Origin: an uncultured Prevotellaceae bacterium
Lineage (GTDB): Bacteria > Bacteroidota > Bacteroidia > Bacteroidales > Bacteroidaceae
Direction: 5' to 3'
NCBI GenBank assembly: GCA_947174565.1
Contig: CAMWJL010000009.1
Coordinates: forward strand, 1 to 43,946
DNA length: 43,946 bases
Shown: in pieces, positions 9,741 to 18,615 of the stretch
How positions within the stretch are numbered: position 1 is the stretch's first letter
Layout of the letters: the number at the start of each line of letters is the position of its first letter
The notes under the pieces: model-generated
Told to the model about the DNA's origin: nothing
Databases searched by the model: none
Seen by the model: only the letters and a program-made list of their open reading frames with translations
Made by a program: the position numbers and the translations under genes

Positions 9741-11672
9741 TTAGTTTTTAACTGTTTCTTCTTCATCATAATAAGCCGGATTCTGTTTCAGCTTGGGGTT
9801 CACCTTCAGCTGAGCCTTCGCAATCGGCATATACATAAAGTCCATGATGCCCAACTTCACCTTCACAGCAGCACTCTCGTAGCGGCTGCTCAAGGCTGCG
9901 CGGAACGAATCCATGCTACCTTCACGGCGAGCAAAGCGCACCAAATCGTAGTAGCGTTTCGCCTCGAACAGGAGTTCACGACGACGTTCGTTCAAGAGCA
10001 GCGTCTCAAAGGAAGCCTTGTCCGTATAGCTGTTACGCTGAGGCAACATCTTCGTTGACTTTCTCAAAGCATAAGGGTTTGAGCGCGCGAAGACAGCCAC
10101 AATCAGATTGAAGGCATCATCATACAATGCTTCGGGTGTTGCCAAAGAAGCACCTTCTACAGCGACCTTACGCTTTGCTGCGGAAGCACCTTCCTCGTTA
10201 CCCTCCTCTTCATTCTCATCGTTCTCGTTGTTCTCGTCCTCAGCGGCCTGTGCCATGTCGGTCATGTTGCCAGCCAACTCAATTTCAGCCTCTGCACGGA
10301 ACAGCATGATTTCAGTCATGCGGTAGAATATCCAGTTCTCATACTGAGAGTTTGTGCGGCGTGGACTCTGCTCATACGTCATTGGTTCAAACCTCTGACC
10401 TACCTGACCATATCTGCTGTCATCTCCAGTATAGCCAGCCATACTTGATGAAACCACATACTTATTGATTTGGAAACTACCACCTTCCGTGTATCGGAAT
10501 GGTGCCAAAGCACGATAGTCAGATGGCACAACAAACAAACTCTTGTCATCGTATGTTGTTCCATTTGGAGTGGATTGCATCATGTCAGCATTGGCATACA
10601 ATGAACGAGATTCATTACCAGTCTTTTCATCCACGCTGCCATACATGTTTGACACGTCAGCGTTCTTCTTTTCCTGGTCAGAAGTCGAGTTCGGGAAGGT
10701 CAGCTCAAAAATGGATTCATACGAGTTACCCGTACCAAAAATCATGTTAAAGGCGTTAGGTCCCGTCTGTGCAGAACCACCAGTGTTTTCCTCTGCCAAC
10801 AGGGGATAACCATACTGTGTATATACCTTGTCATCCACTACGGTCATGAGGTTCGTACCTACAGCCTGCCTGTTGTTCTCGTTGAACTGCTGCTGCTTGA
10901 ACGCCAGCACCCAGTCACAACACTCAATACACTTCTTGTAGTTCTCATTCTGTTCTGCCTTACCAAGATTTGCATCAGAGGCTTTCCAGAGATAGAGTTC
11001 CGCCAAGATGGCATACATCGCCGCACGAGTGATACGACCCGTATTGTCCTGATAGCTCGTGTATTGCTTTGGAGCAGCATTCTTGCTCGCCTCCAAATCA
11101 AGAATCAACGTATCCAAAATGGTTTCAAAAGGTGTCGCTGGAATCTGATAATTGATATTGTCATCAATTGATGGCTCCATCGAGAAAGGAACATCCTTGA
11201 AGGTCTTGATAAGCGTGAGGTAAGAGATGGCACGCAGTGCCTTACACTCCGCAATATTGATTGCCAACTCCGAACTGGTGTAGTTCGGGTCTTTCTCCGC
11301 CACCTGAGGGGCGTAGTAGATGACCGTATTGCATCGGTTGATGACATTGTAGTAGGCACTCCAATCGCAGTAAGAGCTTGTTGATTTGATTGTACCTTTC
11401 ATCAAGTTCTTCAATGCTTCATTGGTTTGCGAAGTCTCTTCCACATTGTCAGAGCGCGTTTCACCCCACACAATGAGCTGGCTCACATAGCCCCCATCCT
11501 GCATGGCCGAATAGCATGAAGTGACCACACTCTCCACATCAGCCTTGTTGGTCCAATAGTTCTCCAGCACAACTTCATTGAGCGGGAGCAAGTCGAGGGA
11601 GCAAGCGCACACGCCCATGCCGACCACCCCGGCTGCCACAATGGCTTTTATTGTTTGATTTATCTTATTCAT
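9741..11672 (-). CDS. SusD/RagB family outer-membrane lipoprotein (first pair)
   Basis: Lipobox VCAC-SLDLLPLNEVV; SusD motifs (YYNVINRCNTVIYYAPQV, ECKALRAISYLTLIKTFKDVPF, LLLNERRRELLFEAKRYYDLVRF). Confidence 0.95.
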   Translation of the reverse strand: MNKINQTIKAIVAAGVVGMGVCACSLDLLPLNEVVLENYWTNKADVESVVTSCYSAMQDGGYVSQLIVWGETRSDNVEETSQTNEALKNLMKGTIKSTSSYCDWSAYYNVINRCNTVIYYAPQVAEKDPNYTSSELAINIAECKALRAISYLTLIKTFKDVPFSMEPSIDDNINYQIPATPFETILDTLILDLEASKNAAPKQYTSYQDNTGRITRAAMYAILAELYLWKASDANLGKAEQNENYKKCIECCDWVLAFKQQQFNENNRQAVGTNLMTVVDDKVYTQYGYPLLAEENTGGSAQTGPNAFNMIFGTGNSYESIFELTFPNSTSDQEKKNADVSNMYGSVDEKTGNESRSLYANADMMQSTPNGTTYDDKSLFVVPSDYRALAPFRYTEGGSFQINKYVVSSSMAGYTGDDSRYGQVGQRFEPMTYEQSPRRTNSQYENWIFYRMTEIMLFRAEAEIELAGNMTDMAQAAEDENNENDENEEEGNEEGASAAKRKVAVEGASLATPEALYDDAFNLIVAVFARSNPYALRKSTKMLPQRNSYTDKASFETLLLNERRRELLFEAKRYYDLVRFARREGSMDSFRAALSSRYESAAVKVKLGIMDFMYMPIAKAQLKVNPKLKQNPAYYDEEETVKN

Positions 11673-11693
11673 ATCGTGTAATCGGTTAAACTG

Positions 11694-14600
11694 TTAGAAA
11701 GTGATAGATGCTCCCGCAGTGAAGGACTTTGCGCGTGGTGTACGCGAAACGTCACTGGCAGGATACCATCCGCCTTGTGGATGCTCTGGGTCAGCACCTG
11801 AGTACTTGGTAAGTACGAAGAGGTTGTTTGCCGACAGGTTGAAGCGCAAAGCCTTGATACCCCACTTCTTGAGCATCTTGGGGTCGAAGGTGTAAGAGAG
11901 CTGCGCATAGTTCAGTCGGATGAACGAAGCATCCTCCACAAAGCGGTCAGAACCCAAATAGTTATAGGTTGCAAAACCTGTCTGCGTTGTGGCTGCACGT
12001 GGCATGAGGCAGTCACGACCGTAGAGGTCTCCCTCTGTGTGCCAACGCCAGTTCACGGCTCTTGACTGGTTTTGGTTGGTTGCCATGTTCTCCAAGCCCA
12101 TGCGTGCCTCGTTGATGACCTTCTGACCATAACGATAATTGAACTGCAGGTTGACACTCCACTGTGCATAGTTGAACCTGAAGCCGAAACCACCCGTGAG
12201 CTTAGGCAAAGAAGAACCCAAATAAACAATATCCAATTCATTGATTTGACCGTCGTGGTTGACATCCTCATAGATGGCATCACCGCCCACGAAAGGATAC
12301 TGCTTACCATTGTAGTCGAAGTACATCATCTTTGGATTACCCGCAGAGTTGAGCACGACCTCGCCCTTCGCATTCGTAACGACTGGTGCGTTAGGACCAC
12401 TCACGCCCTTCACTTCCTCTTCGGAATAATCCGAGTATTGGTAAACGCCTTTGAAACGGAAACCATAGATAGAACCCAGCGGGTTGTGCAGCTGCACACG
12501 AGAGAGGTACTGCTCATTCCTATACTCAAATTCCTTGTTGATGGATTCCAACACGGTTTCGTCCATCGTCAGGATTTCGTTACGGTTGTTAGCGAAAGTC
12601 AAGTTGAAGTCCATGGAGAACTTACCGAGTTTCACCACCTTATGACCATTAACGTTGAACTCCCAACCCTCGTTGCGCATTGAACCTACATTGTGGTTTG
12701 ACAGCGATGTATAACCCGATGATGAAGGGATGGCATAGCCGCCCATCAACAGGTCGGTGGTCTTTTGAGTATAGATAGACAAGTCACCGTCAATCAGTCC
12801 ATCGAAGAAACCGAAGTCGAAACCAAGGTTCCAAGTCTCCTTCTCTTCCCACTTCAGGGCAGTGAGACGGATGTTGCTTGGATAAGTAGCAGTACCGTTC
12901 AGATAAGAGCCACCTGTCGCATACTTAGAATAGTACAAGCCTTCCTGACCTGGAGAGTTACCTACGATACCCCAGCCCGGACGGATAGAAAGCATGGAAA
13001 TCCACTTCACACGTTCCATCCAAGGCTCGTCGCTGATGTTCCAGCGGAACGACACACCAGGGAAGTTACCCCAACGCTTGGAAGGACCGAATCGTGTTGA
13101 ACCATCGCGACGGAGGGTGACATCGGCCACATACTTACCTTTCCAAGCATAGTGCAACTGGAAGAGGAAGTTCTCAGAACGTCCTTCACCCGCACCACTG
13201 CCGAAGCCAGTGTTGACACCACCTGCTGAAGGCGATACGATGTGGGCATCGGTCGTTGGCAACCACTTGTTACCCAGATTTTGGCTGGATGAAGAGCTTT
13301 CGCCGTACTCGAAACGTGCCATGAACAAGAGGGAGTGACCTTCGTTGTTGAAGTGTGGCGTGAACGTCAGTGTGTGACGGGTAGAAAGTCCGTGGCTCTT
13401 ATAGCTGGATGAAGATGCACTGTTGTAGTTGTTGTCTGACCAGTTAGAAGACAGGATAGAACCAGGGAAGAAGGAATCCGTGTTGCTCGTTCTGATGTCG
13501 AAGCGAATCTGTCCCTCATACTTCAAACGATGCTGATCAGCCTCTGTACCGAGGATGTCGTAAGAAAGGATAAACTCAGGACGGAGCTGCACAATCTTCT
13601 CATTGAGTCTTGCCAAATGGGCGATAGCCACAGGGTTGGGGAGCGCATACTGGTCTTTCAGCAGGTCATAATCAGAGAAGTTACCTGAACCTGCATTAAA
13701 GCCAGCTTCCTCTTTCGTGAGGAAAGGATTCATCGTGTAGAAACGATCCGTATCACGTCCGTTCTCCTCCTCATAGATGGAAAGGTTTGGCATCTTCTTG
13801 AGCGCAATACCCAACAAGTCGCCATAGGCTTGGTGATTCTTCTTATTATTATAATATGTCAAGTCGAAGTTGCTCGCCACCTTGATGCGGTCGCTGACAA
13901 AGTAGTCGAGGGCTACACGCGTGGTGTAACGGTCAAACTTCTGCTTGATGGCAGTACCTGTCTCGGTGTGATAACCACCTGAGATACGGAAGTTTGCCTT
14001 TTCGCCACCACCCGACAATGCGATGTAGTGATCGTGGGTCTCACCAAACTGCTGAACGGCCTTACGCCAGTCAGTGTTGTCATTATACATATCATACTCC
14101 GAGAAAGCCTTGTTGTAGGCGATTTCAGGAATATAATCCTTTGACGTGTTGGTAGCAAAGCCTTTCTCCTGACGTGGGTTGAAGTATGCCTCTTTCAGAT
14201 ACATGGTGTATTCATCACCTGTGAGCAGTTCATAGCCATTAGGCTGCCAGTTGCCCTTGAAGCTGTAAGAATACTGAACGGAGGTCTTACCTCTGCTACC
14301 ACGCTTGGTCTTGATTTCGATTACACCGTTGGCACCCTGCGAACCCCAAATAGCAGTAGCAGCAGCGTCCTTGAGGACGGTGATTGACTCGATATCCTCA
14401 GGATTGACGCAGAGAAGCTCGGCAAACTTGTCTTCGTTGGCATTGGTGTAGTCGAAGTCGGAATCCATATCGTCCATCCACACGTTGCCGTTCACCACGA
14501 TGAGGGGGTTGGCATTACCATTGATGGTGCTGACACCACGCAGACGCATGGTGGTTCCCGCACCGAGGTTACCAGAGTTGGACACGATGTCAAGACCAGC

Positions 14601-15071
14601 GATACGACCTTGCAGGGCTTCATCGACAGAGGTCATTGCCACACCCTCGAATTCCTTCATGTCGATGGTCTGACTTGCCACAGAAATCTCGGTGACAGGA
14701 ATCTGCAAGCCTGAGCTTTGGGTCTTGCGGACACCCTTGATTTCCACTCCTGGCAGGATCGTGTTGCTCTTCAGCACGATTCTGCCCATAGCACGCTTGG
14801 TGATGGGGAGCGTGACGGTCTGGAGACCGATGTAAGAAATTCGGATCTTATCCTTAGGACTAACAATCTTGAATGAGAAGTTACCATTGATATCGGTCAC
14901 TCCATGGGCAACGATACGGTTGTTGTGGTCGATTTCGACGACGTTACACATCATCAACGGGTCAAATTCGTCCCACACCTGACCACTGATAATATCGCCC
15001 GCTTTCACTTGTGCGCTGAGCGTCAGCGTACAGCACACGAGAAGCATTAGTATTGATAATATTTTCTTCAT
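11694..15071 (-). CDS. SusC/RagA-type TonB-dependent receptor (first pair)
   Basis: Signal peptide; regulatory domain (ISGQVWDEFDPLMMCNVVEID); plug (VDEALQGRIAGLDIVSNSGNLGAGTTMRLRGVSTINGNANPLIVVNG, ITVLKDAAATAIWGSQGANGVIEIKTKRG); SusC C-terminus. Confidence 0.97.
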   Translation of the reverse strand: MKKILSILMLLVCCTLTLSAQVKAGDIISGQVWDEFDPLMMCNVVEIDHNNRIVAHGVTDINGNFSFKIVSPKDKIRISYIGLQTVTLPITKRAMGRIVLKSNTILPGVEIKGVRKTQSSGLQIPVTEISVASQTIDMKEFEGVAMTSVDEALQGRIAGLDIVSNSGNLGAGTTMRLRGVSTINGNANPLIVVNGNVWMDDMDSDFDYTNANEDKFAELLCVNPEDIESITVLKDAAATAIWGSQGANGVIEIKTKRGSRGKTSVQYSYSFKGNWQPNGYELLTGDEYTMYLKEAYFNPRQEKGFATNTSKDYIPEIAYNKAFSEYDMYNDNTDWRKAVQQFGETHDHYIALSGGGEKANFRISGGYHTETGTAIKQKFDRYTTRVALDYFVSDRIKVASNFDLTYYNNKKNHQAYGDLLGIALKKMPNLSIYEEENGRDTDRFYTMNPFLTKEEAGFNAGSGNFSDYDLLKDQYALPNPVAIAHLARLNEKIVQLRPEFILSYDILGTEADQHRLKYEGQIRFDIRTSNTDSFFPGSILSSNWSDNNYNSASSSSYKSHGLSTRHTLTFTPHFNNEGHSLLFMARFEYGESSSSSQNLGNKWLPTTDAHIVSPSAGGVNTGFGSGAGEGRSENFLFQLHYAWKGKYVADVTLRRDGSTRFGPSKRWGNFPGVSFRWNISDEPWMERVKWISMLSIRPGWGIVGNSPGQEGLYYSKYATGGSYLNGTATYPSNIRLTALKWEEKETWNLGFDFGFFDGLIDGDLSIYTQKTTDLLMGGYAIPSSSGYTSLSNHNVGSMRNEGWEFNVNGHKVVKLGKFSMDFNLTFANNRNEILTMDETVLESINKEFEYRNEQYLSRVQLHNPLGSIYGFRFKGVYQYSDYSEEEVKGVSGPNAPVVTNAKGEVVLNSAGNPKMMYFDYNGKQYPFVGGDAIYEDVNHDGQINELDIVYLGSSLPKLTGGFGFRFNYAQWSVNLQFNYRYGQKVINEARMGLENMATNQNQSRAVNWRWHTEGDLYGRDCLMPRAATTQTGFATYNYLGSDRFVEDASFIRLNYAQLSYTFDPKMLKKWGIKALRFNLSANNLFVLTKYSGADPEHPQGGWYPASDVSRTPRAKSFTAGASITF

Positions 15072-15082
15072 GATAGGTTGGA

Positions 15083-18000
15083 TTAGCGTCGTTTAGCGGA
15101 AGTTGTAACAGAAAGCGGTTTCTTGACGTAGATGAACTGCGACGGAATCGTCTTTCCGTCCTCCGTCGTCTTATCATCCCCTGTTACAGAATAAAGCAGC
15201 GGATGATCGATGGCATGAATGACCGCAAACGAATAGTTGGCCAACTGCACCTCATAAGGATTGAGTTCTCTACCCTGATCCGAATAAGAATTGATCCAGT
15301 ATTCTGTCGCCATCATGTTATACAGCCCCTTGTCAGTCAACACATGAGCCGTGTTGCCACGGTTGTCAGTAACCGTAAGGTCAGAAGCAGAAACATTCAC
15401 TCTCAGTCTGTAAGGAGTTCCTGGTGAATACAGACCTGTGTAGTATTCAACGCCTGAATAGGTGCCATCGGCATCTTTCGTGAGCGAAGAACCATTCTTG
15501 AGTTCGTATTTCGTACCCTTAATAGTCACAGCAATGAACTTGCCCTGTTCGTTCTGTTCCAAAGCGTCTTCCGACACACCGTCCACCACTTCAATGGCTG
15601 GTGTCATCTCAGTCTTGCCTGACTCATAAGTGCCAGACTTGTTGTTTGAGCCTCCGTCGATAAAGACTGCATTGGATTGAAGGTGATACTTGACGAAATC
15701 CAGCCAAACTTCCTTGATGGAGTCGGCTTTTGTGTACCGATAAGCGTCGTCCTCTTCCTTGCGCAGTACGTCCAACTCTTCCGCCTCTTCATAGTCTTCA
15801 ACCGTGGGAAGTCCCATGGCAAAAGCCTCGTCCATGGCAGCGTCGGTCGGTGCATAGATGGTGTAGTGGTAGTTGTCGAGCATATAGGCATACTTTTCCG
15901 TGGAGTTGGCGCCCTCATTGCCCACCACGTCCTTATCTTTCACATTTGTCAGGTTGCCATATACTTGGTCGGCAGCAGTCCATTTCTCACGCTTTACGGC
16001 CTTGGTGAAAGCACCGCACTTTTCCATGATGGAGAAGAACTTGGAGAACTCTCCCTGACTGCCATCCTCTGGCTCTGCATGCTTTGCCAATGTCTTTGCC
16101 ACTGACATGTTCGTACCTTCCACAACCCCATTCACCACATAGGTGTGACCATTTTCCATGGTGTAAGTGCCCTGTGAAGGCATTGGCAGACCATCGCTGT
16201 TTTGCAATGCACCACTTACGTTCACGTCTTCACCCGAAAGGGCTTCAATCTTCACATAGTTGTTGCTCTTGGTCTTGTAGAATTGCTTGCCAACTTCGTA
16301 TGGCTCAATCACAATGGCGTTGTCGAGGATGTACTCCAAACGGTCGCGCAATACGGTCTTCGTCACAGAACTACCTGATGACGTGAACGGAATGTATTGC
16401 ATGTCATTGTTCTTGTTGATGTCGGCGATGGATGAACCAACTTCCTTCCACCCTTCTCCATCAACATACTCACAATTATATACTTTAGCCTTGATAGGAC
16501 CTGCAGCACCGCTTTTCTCAGAGGGCTCGTAGTAGAACTTCCACATCTGAGGGCCAGTGGTTTTACCGAAGGAAAGAGGGTCGATGAAAGATGCCATACC
16601 CTCGTTTGAAGGAATCAGGAACACATATCTTGACACCATAGAATTGAGGTAGGCTTCGTAGTTCAGCGACTCGATGGCACTTGCCATCATGCTGAAACGT
16701 CCCTTGTCAATCACTGCTGGGAAATATACCGAGCGGTAGGAAGCTGGAGAGAAGACCTTGTTGGTCTTATACACCATACCATTGCATGCCAAGAATACGC
16801 TGTCCACGTCGGCAAGCGTGATGTCCAGTGACATACCTGCATCGTCCAGCATGTGGTCGAACTGAGAAGGAACTGCCTTCACGAAAGAAATGAACTGGTT
16901 GGCATTGACGAGCTGACGCAATACGTCGGTCGGGGTGTTGTCAAGTGTTCCGTAGTAGTCCTTGACAATCTTACCATTACCATTTTCAAACCACTCGTCG
17001 AGGGCTTCGTCGGAAGGAACGAGCATGACTGCCATGTCCTCCATCATACCGTCGCGAGCATTGAACATGTTGGGATAGTAAGCATTCCATCCTGGGTCGA
17101 ACTTCAGCGTCACATCCGCACCGATGTTGTGGGTGTTGCCAGCCTTGTCGGTGGCTGTCGTAAATTCGCTGCCACCAGCTGAGAACTTGGAGAAGTAACG
17201 CTTGGCATAAACGGCTTCGTAGTCTTTGCCCTGACTGTTATTGTAGGCCTTGGTCAGACTCTCCTGATAGTCGGGCGCAGCGAAACGTTCGATGATGCGG
17301 CTGAACTTCTTCATGGTTGGGCTTTGACGGATGACTTCTGCCATGTTGTCAAGCGGAAGAATGACTTTGTCCACCTGATGGATAAAGCCGTTCTTACAGA
17401 AGATGTCGGACAGAATGACCTTGGATTCATTGATATAGACATCGTCGGACTGGCGTGTGCCTGGTGCCTGGTTGTACAGGAAGTCCACGTCGGCACTCTC
17501 CAGCTTGTTACCCTTCAGGAAACGTCCCGTGAAGTGAATCATGGGTGCTGGCGTGGAGGCATCGGTGAAGAGCACGATTGGCTCGGTGCCAGACTCAGCC
17601 TTCAAGGTGTTGAAGAGTTCGTTGTCGGGCAGGATGCCTTCGGGGTCGTCGGCAGAAACCACCGTTACGGAGTCGTAAAGGGTGGTTGATGACGGACGAC
17701 GGCACACCTCACCGGGCACAGGACCCTGAGCCGTGGAGAGCATGGATGAGGAATAGGGGTTGTCAATCATCGCAGTGTAGAGCAGGAGCTTCTTCTGCGT
17801 CTGAGACAACTCGGCATAGTTCTTCACGCCCCATTTGTTGGACTTGAAGAACTCCTCGAATGCTGCATCGTTGGCAATAAACATAGTGTTACTACCCGTT
17901 TTGGACAAGACTTCTGTTTCGCCCAAATCGTCAATGAGTTTCAGGTAATACTTGAAGTTTCCCCGATCTTTCATGTAGCCATAGATGGTGTTCAGTCCCG

Positions 18001-18124
18001 AGGGCTGATCTTCATCGAGGTCGTACTTGTCGGTACAAGAGAAAACTCCTAAACCTGCAACAAGCAGCGCACCTCCTATTAGGAAGTGACTGCACAGTTT
18101 TTTCCTCTGAAAGTTATACAACAT
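15083..18124 (-). CDS. Large multi-FAS1-like lipoprotein, 1013 aa
   Basis: Lipobox VFSC then TDKYDLDEDQ; repeated FAS1-like segments (NTMFIANDAAFEEFF, AVMLVPSDEALDEWF, YTIYAPTDAAMDEAFAMG). Confidence 0.8.
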   Translation of the reverse strand: MLYNFQRKKLCSHFLIGGALLVAGLGVFSCTDKYDLDEDQPSGLNTIYGYMKDRGNFKYYLKLIDDLGETEVLSKTGSNTMFIANDAAFEEFFKSNKWGVKNYAELSQTQKKLLLYTAMIDNPYSSSMLSTAQGPVPGEVCRRPSSTTLYDSVTVVSADDPEGILPDNELFNTLKAESGTEPIVLFTDASTPAPMIHFTGRFLKGNKLESADVDFLYNQAPGTRQSDDVYINESKVILSDIFCKNGFIHQVDKVILPLDNMAEVIRQSPTMKKFSRIIERFAAPDYQESLTKAYNNSQGKDYEAVYAKRYFSKFSAGGSEFTTATDKAGNTHNIGADVTLKFDPGWNAYYPNMFNARDGMMEDMAVMLVPSDEALDEWFENGNGKIVKDYYGTLDNTPTDVLRQLVNANQFISFVKAVPSQFDHMLDDAGMSLDITLADVDSVFLACNGMVYKTNKVFSPASYRSVYFPAVIDKGRFSMMASAIESLNYEAYLNSMVSRYVFLIPSNEGMASFIDPLSFGKTTGPQMWKFYYEPSEKSGAAGPIKAKVYNCEYVDGEGWKEVGSSIADINKNNDMQYIPFTSSGSSVTKTVLRDRLEYILDNAIVIEPYEVGKQFYKTKSNNYVKIEALSGEDVNVSGALQNSDGLPMPSQGTYTMENGHTYVVNGVVEGTNMSVAKTLAKHAEPEDGSQGEFSKFFSIMEKCGAFTKAVKREKWTAADQVYGNLTNVKDKDVVGNEGANSTEKYAYMLDNYHYTIYAPTDAAMDEAFAMGLPTVEDYEEAEELDVLRKEEDDAYRYTKADSIKEVWLDFVKYHLQSNAVFIDGGSNNKSGTYESGKTEMTPAIEVVDGVSEDALEQNEQGKFIAVTIKGTKYELKNGSSLTKDADGTYSGVEYYTGLYSPGTPYRLRVNVSASDLTVTDNRGNTAHVLTDKGLYNMMATEYWINSYSDQGRELNPYEVQLANYSFAVIHAIDHPLLYSVTGDDKTTEDGKTIPSQFIYVKKPLSVTTSAKRR

Positions 18125-18215
18125 ATTAAAAATAGATTTGTTTGTCTTCTTTAAGTTAGCAAAACTCGATTTGCAACTTTATTAAAAAGATGGTTAGCTA
18201 AAGTTGTTGCGGCAA

Positions 18216-18229
18216 CATTTGGCCAAATT
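18216..18229. promoter_or_regulatory. Candidate palindromic operator upstream of the FAS1/SusCD operon
   Basis: Perfect 12-bp palindrome ATTTGGCCAAAT (18217-18228) within ggcaacATTTGGCCAAATtgcc, about 90 bp upstream of the first operon gene. Confidence 0.35.
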
Positions 18230-18414
18230 GCCGTTATAGACTTTGATAGCATTTGCAAAGAAACACATTTCCCAATACATAAACAAAAAAAATCTTAAAA
18301 AATAGGGATAATAGGTTAAAATTGTTGTATAGGGGGGTAAAAACGAGAAGAAAATGGCAAATCGGGGCAAAAAAAAACGTAGGACGAGAAGACGAAGTGA
18401 AGGGGAGGATGAAG

Positions 18415-18552
18415 ACGGAATGGGTGAAGTGGAGTTGGCGGACACGGTGAATGGGGCTAAGTGGACACGGTGAACGAAATAATATGCGCACCCTGCGCGT
18501 GTTATTTCGCGCAGGGTGGCGGAAATGACACGCGCAGGGTGTGGAGATTCCT
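18415..18552. repeat. 23-bp-period degenerate intergenic repeat array (array A), 6 units
   Basis: GGTG/CCTG recurs in the same register at 18423, 18446, 18469, 18492, 18515 and 18538. The right three units share the core GCGCA-GGG/CCC-TG with array B. Confidence 0.75.
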
Positions 18553-18615
18553 CTCTATCGTGCTGCAGGAATCTGTTCCCGAGGCGGACCACGGGAAGCG
18601 GCTGAGGATGAGGGA

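Noticed and set aside
12072-12683. 203-aa plus-strand ORF
   Set aside because: Antisense to SusC; no motif.
18303-18320. TAGGGATAATAGGTTAAA resembling an I-SceI homing site (15/18)
   Set aside because: Chance similarity in A/T-rich intergenic DNA; no homing endonuclease or intron present.
18194-18592. 132-aa and overlapping 85-aa ORFs in the GH43-FAS1 gap
   Set aside because: Low-complexity, Phe-rich translation of A/T-rich DNA overlapping the repeat array; no homology cue.
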